Source: Cryptomeria japonica (taxonomy: Eukaryota > Streptophyta > Pinopsida > Cupressales > Cupressaceae). From it: 64,000 nucleotides of DNA. The stretch is from assembly GCF_030272615.1 (NCBI RefSeq), contig NC_081405.1, positions 604,918,177-604,982,176 on the forward strand, given 5' to 3'. Below the pieces are notes generated by a model. The model did no database searches. It was given only the letters and a program-made list of their open reading frames with translations, and was not told the origin of the DNA. Each line of letters starts with the position of its first letter. Position 1 is the first letter of the stretch. The position numbers and the translations under genes are program-made. Positions 34,474 through 45,220 of the stretch are shown in pieces.

Positions 34474-36081
34474 CTAAATCTTGAAGGTCTTGCTATCCTT
34501 CTTAAAGGAAATGGAGTTCTCCTCTCCATCATAGATCACCTTCCTATCAAATTTCCAGGGTCTTCCAAGCAATAAGTGACATGCATCCATAGGAAACACA
34601 TCACAAAGGATCTTATCCTTATATCCTCCAATGGAAAACTCTACCCAAGTCTGTTCATTGACCAGCACACTCTGTCCTTTTTTCAACCAAGTCACCTTGT
34701 AAGGATTGGTGTGGGGTATTCTTGTGAGTTTCAACTTCCTAACTATCTCTTTTGAGATGATGTTGTCAATTGAGCCTATATCAACTATCACCTTGCACAC
34801 TTTACCAAGAAATTTGCATCTCACCCTAAACAATGCTCTCCTATGTTTGGGTTCCTCCTTAACCGGTTGTCTGATCAAAATCCTATTGAACATTAGATTC
34901 TCACAAACTTCTGATTCAATTTGGTCCACATCTGGTGTCTTGCTGCTTGAAGAGTCTTCTTGTGCATAAGCAACCCTCTTTCCACTATTTGATGTGGTAG
35001 GCTTGTTAGGGAATCTATATGTCGGGTGTCCCAATTGTCCACAATTGTAACACTTCATTGTTGCAAAATAGGAGTTGCCTCTGCCGGTACCTCTACCCCT
35101 ATTTGGACCACCTTGTGCACCTCTTCCTCTAGAATGTCCTCCTCTAGGATTGGTTTCATTGCCATGTTCAGTCAACTTGGCTTCTCCTTGGTTTCTCTGT
35201 TCATTTGTCTTGCTTTGGTAACCACCTCGGTGATTCACTTGATCTCTACCTCTGCCTCTACCCCTGTTATTGGAGTCTCCTTTCCTTTTGTTCCTCTCTT
35301 CTACCTTGCCAGTAAGCTGATGACACTTCTGGATAGTAGTAGGAGTCCATAGGCTTATCTCCTCTTGAATGTTCCACTTTAGGCCGCTTAGATACCTAGC
35401 CACCTTAATGGATTCATCTTCTTGGATTTTAGATCTTAGACATAGCTTTTGAAACTTCTCTATGTAGGAGGCCATATCAAGATCCTTCTGCTTCAATCCT
35501 TGTCTCTTTTTATGAAGCCGGACTTCATAATCCCCTGGTAAGTAGTTCTCCTTAATCTTACCCACCATAGCTTTCCAATTTGCAATAGGTAGCTTCCCCA
35601 TACTAACTCTTTCTTCTTGCAGGTACTTCCACCTTGTCAAAGCTACTCCCCTTAATCTTGATTTGGCAACTTTAACCTTCTGAGCCTCTGTCACTCCTTC
35701 ACACCCAAAGTGGTTTTCCATGCCCTCAATCCATTCCATAACAGTGTCAATGTCCATTCTTCCACTGAAATGTGGCAATCCTTCAAAGGCTTTCATGTTC
35801 AAGGCCTTAATAGCCTTCACAAATGGTTCTTCATTGAATAAGGGATAAGGTTCAAGGATAATGTCATCTATGTCTATAGTCTTCTTGCCTTTACCCTTGG
35901 TGTCTTCATCCCAAGGTCCTTGTGTCCTCTGATCCACCACTTCCTGCAGTTTATCCCTCATCTCACTCACAACTTCTTCAAGGAGTCTATTTTTCTCCTT
36001 CTGTTCGTCCACCTCTCTAGCTAGCTCTACATTAGTAACCATTCTTCTCTCCCCTATTGATACACCAGTATATAGAGACAT
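34474..36081 (-). pseudogene. Gypsy 2 gag and protease
   Basis: A 535-codon frame starts with MSLYTGVSIGERRMVTNVEL, about 40 bp after the primer site. A coiled-coil-like N-terminus (ELAREVDEQKEKNRLLEEVV) precedes capsid (FEGLPHFSGRMDIDTVMEWI, GVALTRWKYLQEE, KIKENYLPGDYEVRL), an RG-rich nucleocapsid and a knuckle CYNCGQLGHPTYRF whose last Cys is Phe. The protease follows; its active site reads VIVDIGSIDNIIS, so the usual DSG is DIG. The end block is DVFPMDACHLLLGRPWKFD. The frame ends in TAG (34474-34476), after which pol continues in the same frame. Gag would be made, but the knuckle and protease are probably defective. Confidence 0.9.
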
Positions 36082-36106
36082 ACACAGTCTAACAAGTCTT
36101 TCACTC

Positions 36107-36118
36107 GCTCTGATACCA
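36107..36118 (-). other. Primer binding site of gypsy element 2
   Basis: The sense sequence TGGTATCAGAGC is the canonical Met tRNA type site, three bases after the LTR end. Confidence 0.85.
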
Positions 36119-36121
36119 ATC

Positions 36122-37720
36122 TAATGGGATGGGGTTTGGGATAGACTAGCCTAGTCTATGCTCTTGGATCCTTTCCTTGGATCACCTGGTGTTCACCACA
36201 CACCCTATGGTCTCTAGGACTTCCCTTTGCTTGAGGAATCCCCTGACCATGCCCAATCCACCCACCAATGAGTTGCTTTACTGCTCCTAAGGTCTCACCT
36301 ACTCATGAGACTCAAAACACCTTACTATGGCTAATAAGGGCTAATCTTGTTCCACACCTTCCAAGGTCTTAGCAAGGTTGTTTTAGGTCTATTTCAAGGT
36401 TTTTCCACCCATTTATGAGCCCCCAAGAGGTTTCAAGATTCTAACCCCTTACCGATTTCACAAATTTGGGTTTTTGCCTTCAAAAAGGGCTACAAGGATT
36501 AGGACCAATTAGGCCTCGTAACCGGTCTTCTAGGGCTCCCTCTCACAAATGGTGCAAAAACAACCCAATCTCCCAAAAAGGAATGCCATTCATTTGGCAA
36601 GGACTCAAGTATTTTCTAGGTTTGAGGCCCCCAAGTGTCGGTACATTGTCCTTGGTGGATTTTAAAGGTTTTAAGGGTTTTTGTGAGGGTTTTTAGGGTC
36701 TGCCTGGGTCACAATGAGTGTTTTGAGTTTTAGCCACCTTGTTTAGATTGGTGGAGGCTCGTCCTTCATACCAATGATTCTTCACTCACTCCTTTGCACT
36801 TCCTCCAAAAGATGCACTCTCCACTATTCAACCTTGCTCTCCAAGACCTCTGCACCAACTGCCATTCCTAACCGGGCATTGTCCAGTCTCGCCTAGGAAT
36901 GGGTCTTTGCTTGGCCTCCTTGCATTTCTAAGGGTCTTGCTTGCTTGGGACTATAGTACAGGGTCTTCACATCCATTCCCCATGGTTTCATGGTGGTTCC
37001 ACAATGGGGAATGGAGTTAAGACTTCATTTACTCAAACTGGTCCAAAACTGGATAGTAAGACTGCAACTTACAAATTATTTACAAACACACTCAACCGGT
37101 AAACAAAAAGCTAATCTAATCATGCAAAATGAATATATATACACCAAAGAAGACATTACACACAGGTTTTCTTGCAAATCAATCCATTAGTTTTCTCGGT
37201 AACTGCATTCAAACTGACTGGTAACCCAAAAACAGTCACAGTCAATTTAGTTTGCTTGAGCCGTACAATCTCTGACATCCAACCCTTTAACTTAGGGTTT
37301 GTAACATCTTATACTACCCATACCTCGATCGGTGTGCCACATTTAGGGTTGTCCATGCCAACCTAAGGATTTTGACATCATGGTGGAAAAGTTGCTTGAC
37401 AACTTTTAAAAGTTGTCATCAAACTTTTGCAACTTTTGAGCAACTTTCCCAATGTTGCTCTTCATGACTCCTAGACCCACAATGGGCCAACCTAAGGACA
37501 CCACCATGATATGAAGGACCCCTAAACACCTCCAGGACACACATACCCTCCATTTTCAAGAAAATCACAATTTTGACTTATGACCCCTAAGATCTCCTCT
37601 AGGACCCTACCTAGGACCTATGAGCACATGGCCATTATTTTATGTACAATGGCTTCTAAAGAAGCATAACACCAACAAGAAAAAGAAAGAGAAAGAGTTT
37701 GGAAGGGTGCTCCTACACCA
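36122..37720 (-). repeat. 5' LTR of gypsy element 2
   Basis: Direct repeat of 29825-31423 of identical length. Its sense end reads CCCATTA rather than CCCATCA. It is followed by the primer site. Confidence 0.9.
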
Positions 37721-37896
37721 GTCCTGTCCAATCAGGTACCAAAATCAAGGGGTAGGATGATGTGCAAAGTGAAAATGGTGATAAATATGCATAGCAAGAG
37801 AAAAAGTAGGTCCATTTCAAGCCTCAAAGCAAGAATGCCAAGGTGAGGGCCCAAATGGAAACAAAATTTTAAGGGAGTACAATTTAGGATGCTACA

Positions 37897-38865
37897 TTTT
37901 TTATTTAATTTTAAGAATAATTTGAGTAACACTTGACTAAGGGTCCAACTTTTGCATGCTAGTGCAATTTTACACCATTAAAATAAATAAATTTATAATA
38001 GATCCTTGGTCTATGGGGAGAAACACTCTAGTGTTCATAAAATATTAGATAAAAGATGGGTAAAATGTATGCAAAAAATTAATATAGAATGTAAATGATA
38101 AAGGTGCAAGTACTTATAATTTTATCCAAGTTAGAGTAAAATATTATTAAAATAATATCATCAAGAAGTTGGAGGAAGAAGGAAGTGAGCATATGGAGTT
38201 GTTGATATAAATTTAATAACATCTAACCTCTACAAGGTTCAACAATGGATGTTTGGTTAGAAAAGTGTACCTAAGAGAGATAATCTAATGTGAGTAAGGT
38301 TATTTTTCAAAATGATAGACTTTTAAAAGGGAAATAGTGGAAGGTGAAAAATTAGATTCTAGCATAGGGATAATTTTCTCATTAGATAAGGATTATAGTG
38401 GGTAATATGTACCTAGGTAGGAAACTAATTACTAAAGCTTTTAAAAAAACATAGGTGTCTTGTGCACTATTTGGGTGTCAACACATTACACTAGTATCTT
38501 GGAGAAGATAAACAAATTTTAGATAATAGTTCTAGGTTGGTGAGTAGTATCAAAATGTGTATATATTTGGTTATCAAGGAGAGAAATAAGAGGAAGATAA
38601 TATTCCTAAATTTTTGCTTAAGAACACACAAAAAAGAGAGATGGGGTATTATTAGTTAACCCACTTATTATATTTTGATATTAATTTTTTTTATTTTCTT
38701 TTGTGTGTATTTTAGACAAAGTTCTAAGTACACAAATTCGATTGATAGGGTCAAAATAAATTAGCTGTGTATTCTCATGTATTTAAAATGATGGGAAGTT
38801 CATGAGCTATGCAAGATCTGTTTGTTGGATTTATAGCATGTGAATCACATATCTTGCAAGATATT
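37897..38865. other. AT-rich spacer, nothing recognised
   Basis: It begins with a T-run at the edge of the outer gypsy LTR. I see no gene, repeat pair or element ends. Confidence 0.5.
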
Positions 38866-38869
38866 GGTC

Positions 38870-39565
38870 TTAGCCTAGGCAACTCCCATGCACATAGGGA
38901 AGCTCATTCCAAAGATTGCAATTGTAGGGGTACTAAATATTCTGACATGGGTCTTCAAGGAGAGGAATCTCAGGCCTAGAAAGGGGATGGTCTTGATTTT
39001 GGTGGCTCTTAGGCTAGGAGGGCTTTGATGGATGATGAAGGTGTGGGGGGAAACAACCCCCAATTCAATGATATGTTGTGATCCGCCTACCCTTTTGCTA
39101 TCATGTTGTAATCCCCATTTTGGTTCTGGGATCTGCCCCTCATATTTGTTGGTGAAGCTCTCCCGGTTAATGGTTTTCAATTTTTCTCTCTCGGTCAATT
39201 CTCTTCAATTTTGTTAAGATGTATATGTAGTTTGAGTGTAGCTCTCCGATTTTCTATAGTTTGTTCAATTTTTGTGATCTCAAGTAGGATAGTTGTTGCA
39301 AATTGAGCCTAGCTCTCTGCCTTGATAATTTATGTGTTAGTTAGGTGCTATTGTGAGTCTAGAGTTTGTAAGAGCTATTATGTCCTCATCTTGGTATGGG
39401 TTGCTTTTTTATCCTCTAACTATGCTTCTAAAGATAGTCATAGATGGAGCTAGGCTCTTTGTGTTTTTGTCATATTTTCAAACTCCTTAAACTCTTTGTA
39501 TATGTTTCTTAATATTATTAATATAATATTTATGCACTTGCACTTGACCTACAAAAAAAAAAAAA
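38870..39565 (+). mobile_element. Probable 5'-truncated LINE 3' end
   Basis: A non-coding stretch less AT-rich than its flanks ends in ...CTTGACCTAC followed by a run of 14 A (about 39551-39564). Its final part (CTCTTTGTATATG, TTTCTTAATATTATTAAT) has the look of plant LINE 3' ends. The left edge is set only by base composition, and I found no convincing target duplication. The minus-strand frame at 38875-39198 is not recognised. A processed transcript of another gene is the alternative. Confidence 0.4.
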
Positions 39566-41340
39566 ATGTACATGAATGTAAAGTTTCTTATAAAAGTTAC
39601 TTAAAATATTCTTTCATTATTTCATTAATTCTCATTAAGTCATCTTTTAGACACCACTCAATTCTTAATGGGGTGAATAGTTAAAAATTATTTGTACTAT
39701 CATTCTAATAACTAATAAAATGATGAAGTGTCAAGAGCAATATAATGACAAAGAAATATAACTATGATTATTGAATTTTTAATGTCATTTGGACTATAAT
39801 AATAATTAATCTACATTACATCAATTAATATGCTCAATAACCAATATCTCAAAAAAAAGGAGAATTTGAGTAATAAGATTTGGAAAATAGTTTATGGATA
39901 TTCATGAAATGTCAAAAAGAATACAAAATATGTTTAAGAAAACGATGTTCTCACCTTTCCAAAACATATCACTAGAAACTCACTTTGTCTTTAACTTGAT
40001 ATATTACCTAGTAAGTTGTGAATTTGTGGACATAACAAAGGTTCTTATTTAGCTATAGAAATTACATATCCTATTTTTTAGATACACAATTAAAGTTTGC
40101 TAACCTAGAATAACCATTGGAATGTTCCTAATAATTAAAAATGAGTATTAATCAAGTGAGTGTAAAAGAAAGTATGTGTTTGTACATATAGGTTAGTTTT
40201 TTAGAATAATAAACGAATGATTGACCCTATTGATAAAACTACCTTATATGAAATAGATTGACATGAGTTATAATATTTATGAATAAAGGGATATTTGATT
40301 TTTTTTAATGAATGATGGGAAACCCTAATGTGTCAAAATTATTTCATATTTGCATTTATCAAAGCTTAGTTGAATAACTTTGAGAAATTGTTTTGTTATA
40401 CATGAATAATTATCATGATTTATCTCATTGATTTTTGGAATATGAATTTTGATTAAATAAATGATAATACTTTAGTTTAATGAAAAACATCGGTATTGAG
40501 CATTAGTGCCAATGGAACACAAAAACCAAAATTAGGTTTTAGGTAAACATAAAGATATTATTTTTAAATTAATCATCAAATACCTCTTGGGAGTGTGTTG
40601 CATGGTATATCCTTATCTAGGCTTCCATCTCTATTTCACCTGAGTACATGGCAGTGGACGAGAAAATCTGATATGGAAACAGACACTCAAAAGGGTTGCA
40701 TACCCACTAACACATTTTTCTAACATTGAGAATTGATAACATATGATGCATTTGAGTAGTAAATTTATTGATACCCTAACTATAGCAAACCTGGTGTGAT
40801 ATGGTTCAAGATTGGAAAGTCAAATTATGAACCATTTGGACGTTAGGTAGGCATGGCCATGAGAGATGAGATCCTAAGGCATATAATTGGCTCCTTGGTC
40901 CTATCCTTATAACATTTGATTTGATCCACAATTCCTTCCTAATGATATGTGTACTATGTCACTCTTTACAAATCTTATTGTAAACTACCTTCTTATTGAT
41001 CTAGCTAAAGTAATAATATGGCTTATCTTGAATATTATGTATCTAATTATCAATTGATCTTATGTTATGCATTTGGACATGTATAAATCTTAGAGGTGCA
41101 GGCATTGAGAGTAAGGAAAATATGCCATGATGGAATGCAAGAGTAATTTGGGTAAGGAGGGTTATCATGCTTTTTAACTAAAATAACTATTAATTTATCA
41201 TTTTAAAATTTAATCATTCTTGACATGGCTTTTAGTCAAATTATATTGTCACTTGTGGTTTTAAAAATGTAATATATTATTGTTTCAAAATAAAATATTT
41301 ATAAAATTATTCAAGTTTGGTGTAAGATGGGTTGTTTTGT
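39566..41340. other. AT-rich spacer, nothing recognised
   Basis: No gene, LTR or TIR structure seen. Frames are short and contain no known motifs. Confidence 0.5.
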
Positions 41341-41344
41341 GTCC

Positions 41345-41536
41345 ATTAAGGGTTTACTTTTTAGGCATTACATGATGCTCCATCAAAGTGAAATTTGAAC
41401 CACCTATTTCTAGGTGGGACATATCCATCACTAAGTCTAAGATTTTCAACCAAATGAACCCAAAGAGCCCCATAAATGGGGGGAAACAATTTTGAGACAA
41501 ATATTTCTCTTTTTCTTTATCCCATGCCATGAACAA
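41345..41536 (-). pseudogene. Small LINE RNase H remnant
   Basis: One minus-strand frame contains PRNRWFKFHFDGASCNA, resembling the start of the LINE-type RNase H domain (compare AKINFDGASHGN in the LINE at 57,700). The surrounding frames are broken. The overlapping 60-codon frame at 41354-41536 is out of register and not a gene. Confidence 0.4.
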
Positions 41537-41539
41537 AAG

Positions 41540-42745
41540 AAGACAAATTCTAATTTTTGGCTACATTGTTAATTGCCTCTATTATGGAACTTTTAAATTG
41601 TATGGCCAACACGTCATTGAGCATTTATTTCCCTTGGAATATTATTTTATTCCTTTCCTTCTATAACTCTCATATGGTCAAAGATAATTTTGCAACCCAT
41701 AAGCTGAAGGTCATATATTTATGAAATATTAGCCACATATTGAATATTGATAGGAGATCTTGTAGTATCAAAATATGCCAATGTAGTTTCCTCGCCACTT
41801 TTTTACCAAAAAATCTTAGCCAATTCACACCACATCACTATATGATCACTAGTGTCATCCTTATTTTTGTATATACTCATTAATTTATCTTTACTTAACT
41901 CTACATCAATTAATTTTAAGTGTGTCTTGACTCCTTTAACTAAATTTATTACTATAATATTAATTTCTTTATTTAATACATTAACACTAAATATATTGAC
42001 ATGACATGTTTTTATCCCTACAATATGCTTTTGCAAAATTATCATAAATTCTTAAATACTAACCATTGTTTTAGCTACAACAATACAAACTATGTTAAGA
42101 AAGTGTAATGATTAACTAACTTTAGATTATTTGTCTTGTTACTAAAGAGTTAAATTTTAAGTAGCTATTATTTCAATACGCTAACCTAATGAAAATATTA
42201 ATTTAATAAATATTTTTTTTCAATGATAAGATAAACACCTACATCATGGGTGATTCTCTCTAGATATCATGATTCATTTATTTGGTATGAAATGATTTTA
42301 TTATTTTTTAGTTCCATTTAAAAGTATCAAATTATTTAACTTGGAACCATTTCTCTTAAGAAGAGTGGCATTGCTAATCTTCCTATTACCTCATCAAAAT
42401 CAATTCAATATATTTTTTTTAACTATTTTGTTCTCCATTTATAAGGAAAATAATAATATTGTTGTTCATTTCCATTAGTCTTCAATTATAATATTAATTT
42501 GTGAGGAAATAATGCTTAACCATAGGAAAGATCTATTAAGATTAATAGGATCTCAATTAAAAAAAATATTTCTCATTTTCTTAAAGTATGATCAAAACAA
42601 TGGATGTCTCCTTTATCCATAGACACTAGTCACAAGGGAAAAAATGTATTGGATTTATTTATAATAGTACTATTTTATTAATAACTCATACTCAACAAAG
42701 TACAACTTTATATATTATAAAGTTCCAAACATGATATTAGATGGA
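41540..42745. other. 3' flank of the dioxygenase gene
   Basis: AT-rich, with no gene supported; the frame at 41803-42045 is unrecognised. The part from about 42125 to 42745 has a diverged direct copy at 50655-51515 (shared phrases include CATCATGGGTGA and TTGGTATAAAATGATTTTATTA). Confidence 0.5.
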
Positions 42746-42751
42746 TTTATT
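42746..42751 (-). terminator. Polyadenylation signal AATAAA
   Basis: AATAAA in sense, about 27 bases after the stop codon of the dioxygenase gene. The canonical hexamer is correctly placed for a short 3' UTR. Confidence 0.55.
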
Positions 42752-42777
42752 CTATTTATATACTAGTTATTCTAATA

Positions 42778-45145
42778 CTATATTTTGAAGTGTAGTGGAT
42801 TATACAAATTTGGACCTGTTTTCTTCAAATATTCCACAATATCTCCTTTCACAACTACTTTATACAATTGTGGATGATGTTTGTCAATCATCTCTTTTGG
42901 ACAACGGATTTCAAATTCATCTAAAAAGTCATGAAAATAAGCCATTGATAGTCTATTTTTGTTTGATTTTCCATACACCACACGATGTTGAGCACTGCGA
43001 TACCTCCCATTACTCCACATCTGCAATAAACTATATGTTATATATATCACTTGAAAATTATAATGACATATTAATTTGTGAAATTTACCATTACATATTT
43101 TAATGTTTAAATCTTTATCTACAATACTATATGCGCAAGCATAATATTATAAACAATAGATATAAATTATGTATATATAAATATCTATATGTTGTCCCTA
43201 AAGTTTGGCTCAAGCATTCTAGTGCCAATGTGAAGTTTATAGGGTTTCCCTACTAGATTTCTCTAGTTATGAAAAAAATCTATATATTATTATAAACCTT
43301 CCAAAAAAATTAATTTTCATTTTCATGTAATTAGGATTGTTAAAAAAATAAACAAAAAAAACTATTTATAAGTAGTTATCCAAATTTTATTATAAAACCT
43401 TGTGAACAAAATTAGTGCTAAATATATCATTTTAATATGAGTGTTCTTTTTCAAAAAGTAGACGAAAATTATCTAATATATCTTTGATTATATTTAACAT
43501 ATATTGTATTATTGTTCATATATTAATAAGAAATTAATATTTTTTTATAATTTATATTAGTTGTGAAGAAACTCTAGAGATCTAGCTACATTAGAGTTTT
43601 ACGTATTTAGTGTTTGTATCACACTCTACATAGTCTATCATCAAAATGAAGAGAATATCCAATGGTTGTGATAGCACTTGTCTATTTAACGTCTAATATT
43701 TTTGACAATATTTTAACAATAGTTGTGACTTTAAAGTTGTTATTGTTGATAATGACTACCCACAAATGAATGAAGTGTATCCCTTAGATATAAAAAGCGA
43801 CGGATTATATGATGCCACATCAAGACACCAATAAAACTTGACTTAGTGCACAAGTATTGGTCTCACTTTTTTAGGGCCTTTTAGAACACCTTGACAAAAA
43901 GCATGATGATGTGGCATCATATTCAATGGTGTGACCCTGACACCTTACTTATAAGCAAGGGACTTGCCCAAGTAAGGTGCTGTAAAAAAATAGGAGTGAT
44001 TAAAAAATTTTAGTAAGAATTTTGAGAAGCACAGAAATTTTGAGAAACACAAAATTAGGGTGCTCAACTAATAAATCCTCTCCCCTAATAAACCATAAAA
44101 TATGATTAAATTTACGTGAAAATACAATTGTCTTTTCATAAAGAATCTGAGGTCCCATGTAAATGATAGGCTGGTTGAACGCACATAAAAAGTTTAAACA
44201 GTTAATGATCATTACTTTCAGTTAGTTTAAGTTCTTATTTCTAAAAACGTAATCTGGTTATATCTAGAAGTATAAGCTTAGTGTGTGATTTAAGAGAATA
44301 CATAATCTAGAGAAAAGGATTAGGCATTCGAAAAATCTACCTGTAAAACGTCACCGATGTTAATAACAAAAGATCCGGGCACAGGCTTAGTATATATCCA
44401 TTTGTCTTGCTTAGTTCGAATCTGGAGACCTCCAACATCATCCTGGTACAGTATTGTGATGCACGAGATGTCTGTGTGAGCTTTGGAGATCATCTCCTTT
44501 TCAGTGCTCTTGTCATAGTAATTCATCCGAAGATTTCCATACGATTTCTCAAACAGTTCTGATGCAGACTGGCTTGAAATGTCCACACCCAGACTCCAAA
44601 CAAGGAGCCTCAGAATTCTATGAGAAAGTTCTCTCACTTGAGTTCTGTACGCATTCAACTCCTCGCTGTACAAAAAAATAAGAGACGATGTAAAAATACA
44701 AGCAGTGAGTTTTTCAAAATAAAAGAATCTGCAAACAACATCATTACCAGAATGCTGGGTTTCCTTGTGGCCATAGTCTAGCAGAGATTTCTTCAACTGA
44801 GTTAGGAAGCAGGTGATCCCATGGAAATACCATGTTCTCAGGCGTGGTGTCTTTTGTGACATCATGTACTTCAAATGGACCATACCCAGCGTTGAAAATA
44901 GGGAAAATAGCTCTGTTCTTGATTTCAGCAGGCAGTGCAAACATATCTCTAATCCTTCCCTCTACTGCCTGAACAAGAGTTGGATTAATTCCATGGTTAA
45001 TCACCAAGAAGAAACCCAACTCCTGGCAAGCCTTCCTGAGCTTATTAAACTCCTCACTTTCCAGCTGTTTTATATCAACATTTTGTGAGCCGGGAAAGAG
45101 AGAGAGGTCGATAACTGGAATATCAGTTCCATTAAGTACCTCCAT
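42778..45145 (-). CDS. 2-oxoglutarate/Fe(II)-dependent dioxygenase, three exons
   Basis: The exons are 45145-44748, 44665-44341 and 43020-42778, with introns of 82 and 1320 bp, all GT-AG. The phases join cleanly to a 321-residue protein, normal length for the plant DOXC family. The N-terminal DIOX_N domain has DIPVIDLS (residues 8-15) and LGFFLVINHGI (43-53). The C-terminal jelly-roll core has the iron ligands His196 and Asp198 (AHTDISCITIL) and His253, and the 2-oxoglutarate-binding Arg264 and Ser266 (NRLSMAYF). MWSNGRYRSAQHRV opens exon 3 exactly where the family usually has it. Such cytosolic enzymes hydroxylate or oxidise small molecules such as hormones, flavonoids or alkaloids, using O2, Fe(II) and 2-oxoglutarate. 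The overall pattern recalls DAO/AOP/GA-oxidase-like members, but the substrate cannot be read from the sequence. No stop or missing key residue is seen. Confidence 0.93.
43021..44340 (-). other. Intron 2 of the dioxygenase gene
   Basis: It starts GTAGAT and ends ...TTTATTGCAG in sense. It is AT-rich with no nested element recognised. A short part near 43618-43662 has a counterpart at 51797-51840, downstream of the duplicate exon. Confidence 0.85.
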
Positions 45146-45212
45146 GACTGCTCAATCTATGCGCAGAGAGATTTTATTGAAGGTTGAATGTTGAAATCAG
45201 TATCAGTTTGTG

Positions 45213-45220
45213 TTTATATA
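45213..45220 (-). promoter_or_regulatory. TATA box of the dioxygenase gene
   Basis: TATATAAA in sense, about 68 bases upstream of the ATG at 45145. This leaves room for a 5' UTR of about 35-40 bases. Confidence 0.6.

Larger units (their letters stand above)
29825..37720 (-). mobile_element. Chromodomain Ty3/gypsy element 2, full length, TSD GTCCT
   Basis: The LTRs are 29825-31423 and 36122-37720, both 1599 bp. GTCCT flanks at 29820-29824 and 37721-37725. The primer site, gag-pol and polypurine tract are all present. The LTRs look about 94-96 percent alike by eye, making this one of the younger layers. It sits in the 5' LTR of the outer gypsy element. Confidence 0.95.
10806..37896 (-). mobile_element. 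Outer Ty3/gypsy element, split by four insertions (partial)
   Basis: Pieces in element order are: 5' LTR (37896-37726 and 29824-28805), primer site and leader (28802-28289), gag (28288-27236 and 18438 to about 17642), protease (to 17305, then 11650), and the protease-to-RT spacer (11645-10806). RT, RNase H, integrase and the 3' LTR should lie left of the plus-strand copia element, outside the window. The gag C-H-H-C motif followed by YSLRSKTQDLIDN resembles Tat/Athila-type non-chromovirus gypsy elements (lineage is inference). The reading frame closes across two insertions when one target duplication is removed, which supports the reconstruction. Confidence 0.75.
28805..37896 (-). repeat. 5' LTR of the outer gypsy element, split by gypsy element 2
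   Basis: In sense it starts TGTAGCATCCTAAATTG at 37896 and ends ...CACCAAATACA at 28805. Without the insertion (29825-37720 plus one GTCCT) it is about 1.19 kb. A TATA box (GTATAAAAGAGAGG, about 29645-29658 on the plus strand) is well placed as the LTR promoter. DNA beyond 37896 begins with a T-run and is unrelated, so this is the outer edge of the nest. Confidence 0.75.

Noticed and set aside
38875..39198. 107-codon minus-strand frame
   Set aside because: It is opposite a likely LINE 3' end and has no recognisable domain.
38745..39580. Target duplication for the presumed truncated LINE
   Set aside because: I looked for a copy of TGTACATGAATG upstream and found only weak partial matches, so no duplication is claimed.
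41803..42045. 80-codon minus-strand frame near the dioxygenase gene
   Set aside because: Lysine/isoleucine-rich as expected from AT-rich DNA. No domain, and outside the gene's polyA signal.
44744..44750. Exon 1 reading on to a Trp-stop at its 3' end
   Set aside because: The TGG-TAA is created by reading into the intron. The GT donor at 44747-44746 joins in phase to exon 2 at 44665.
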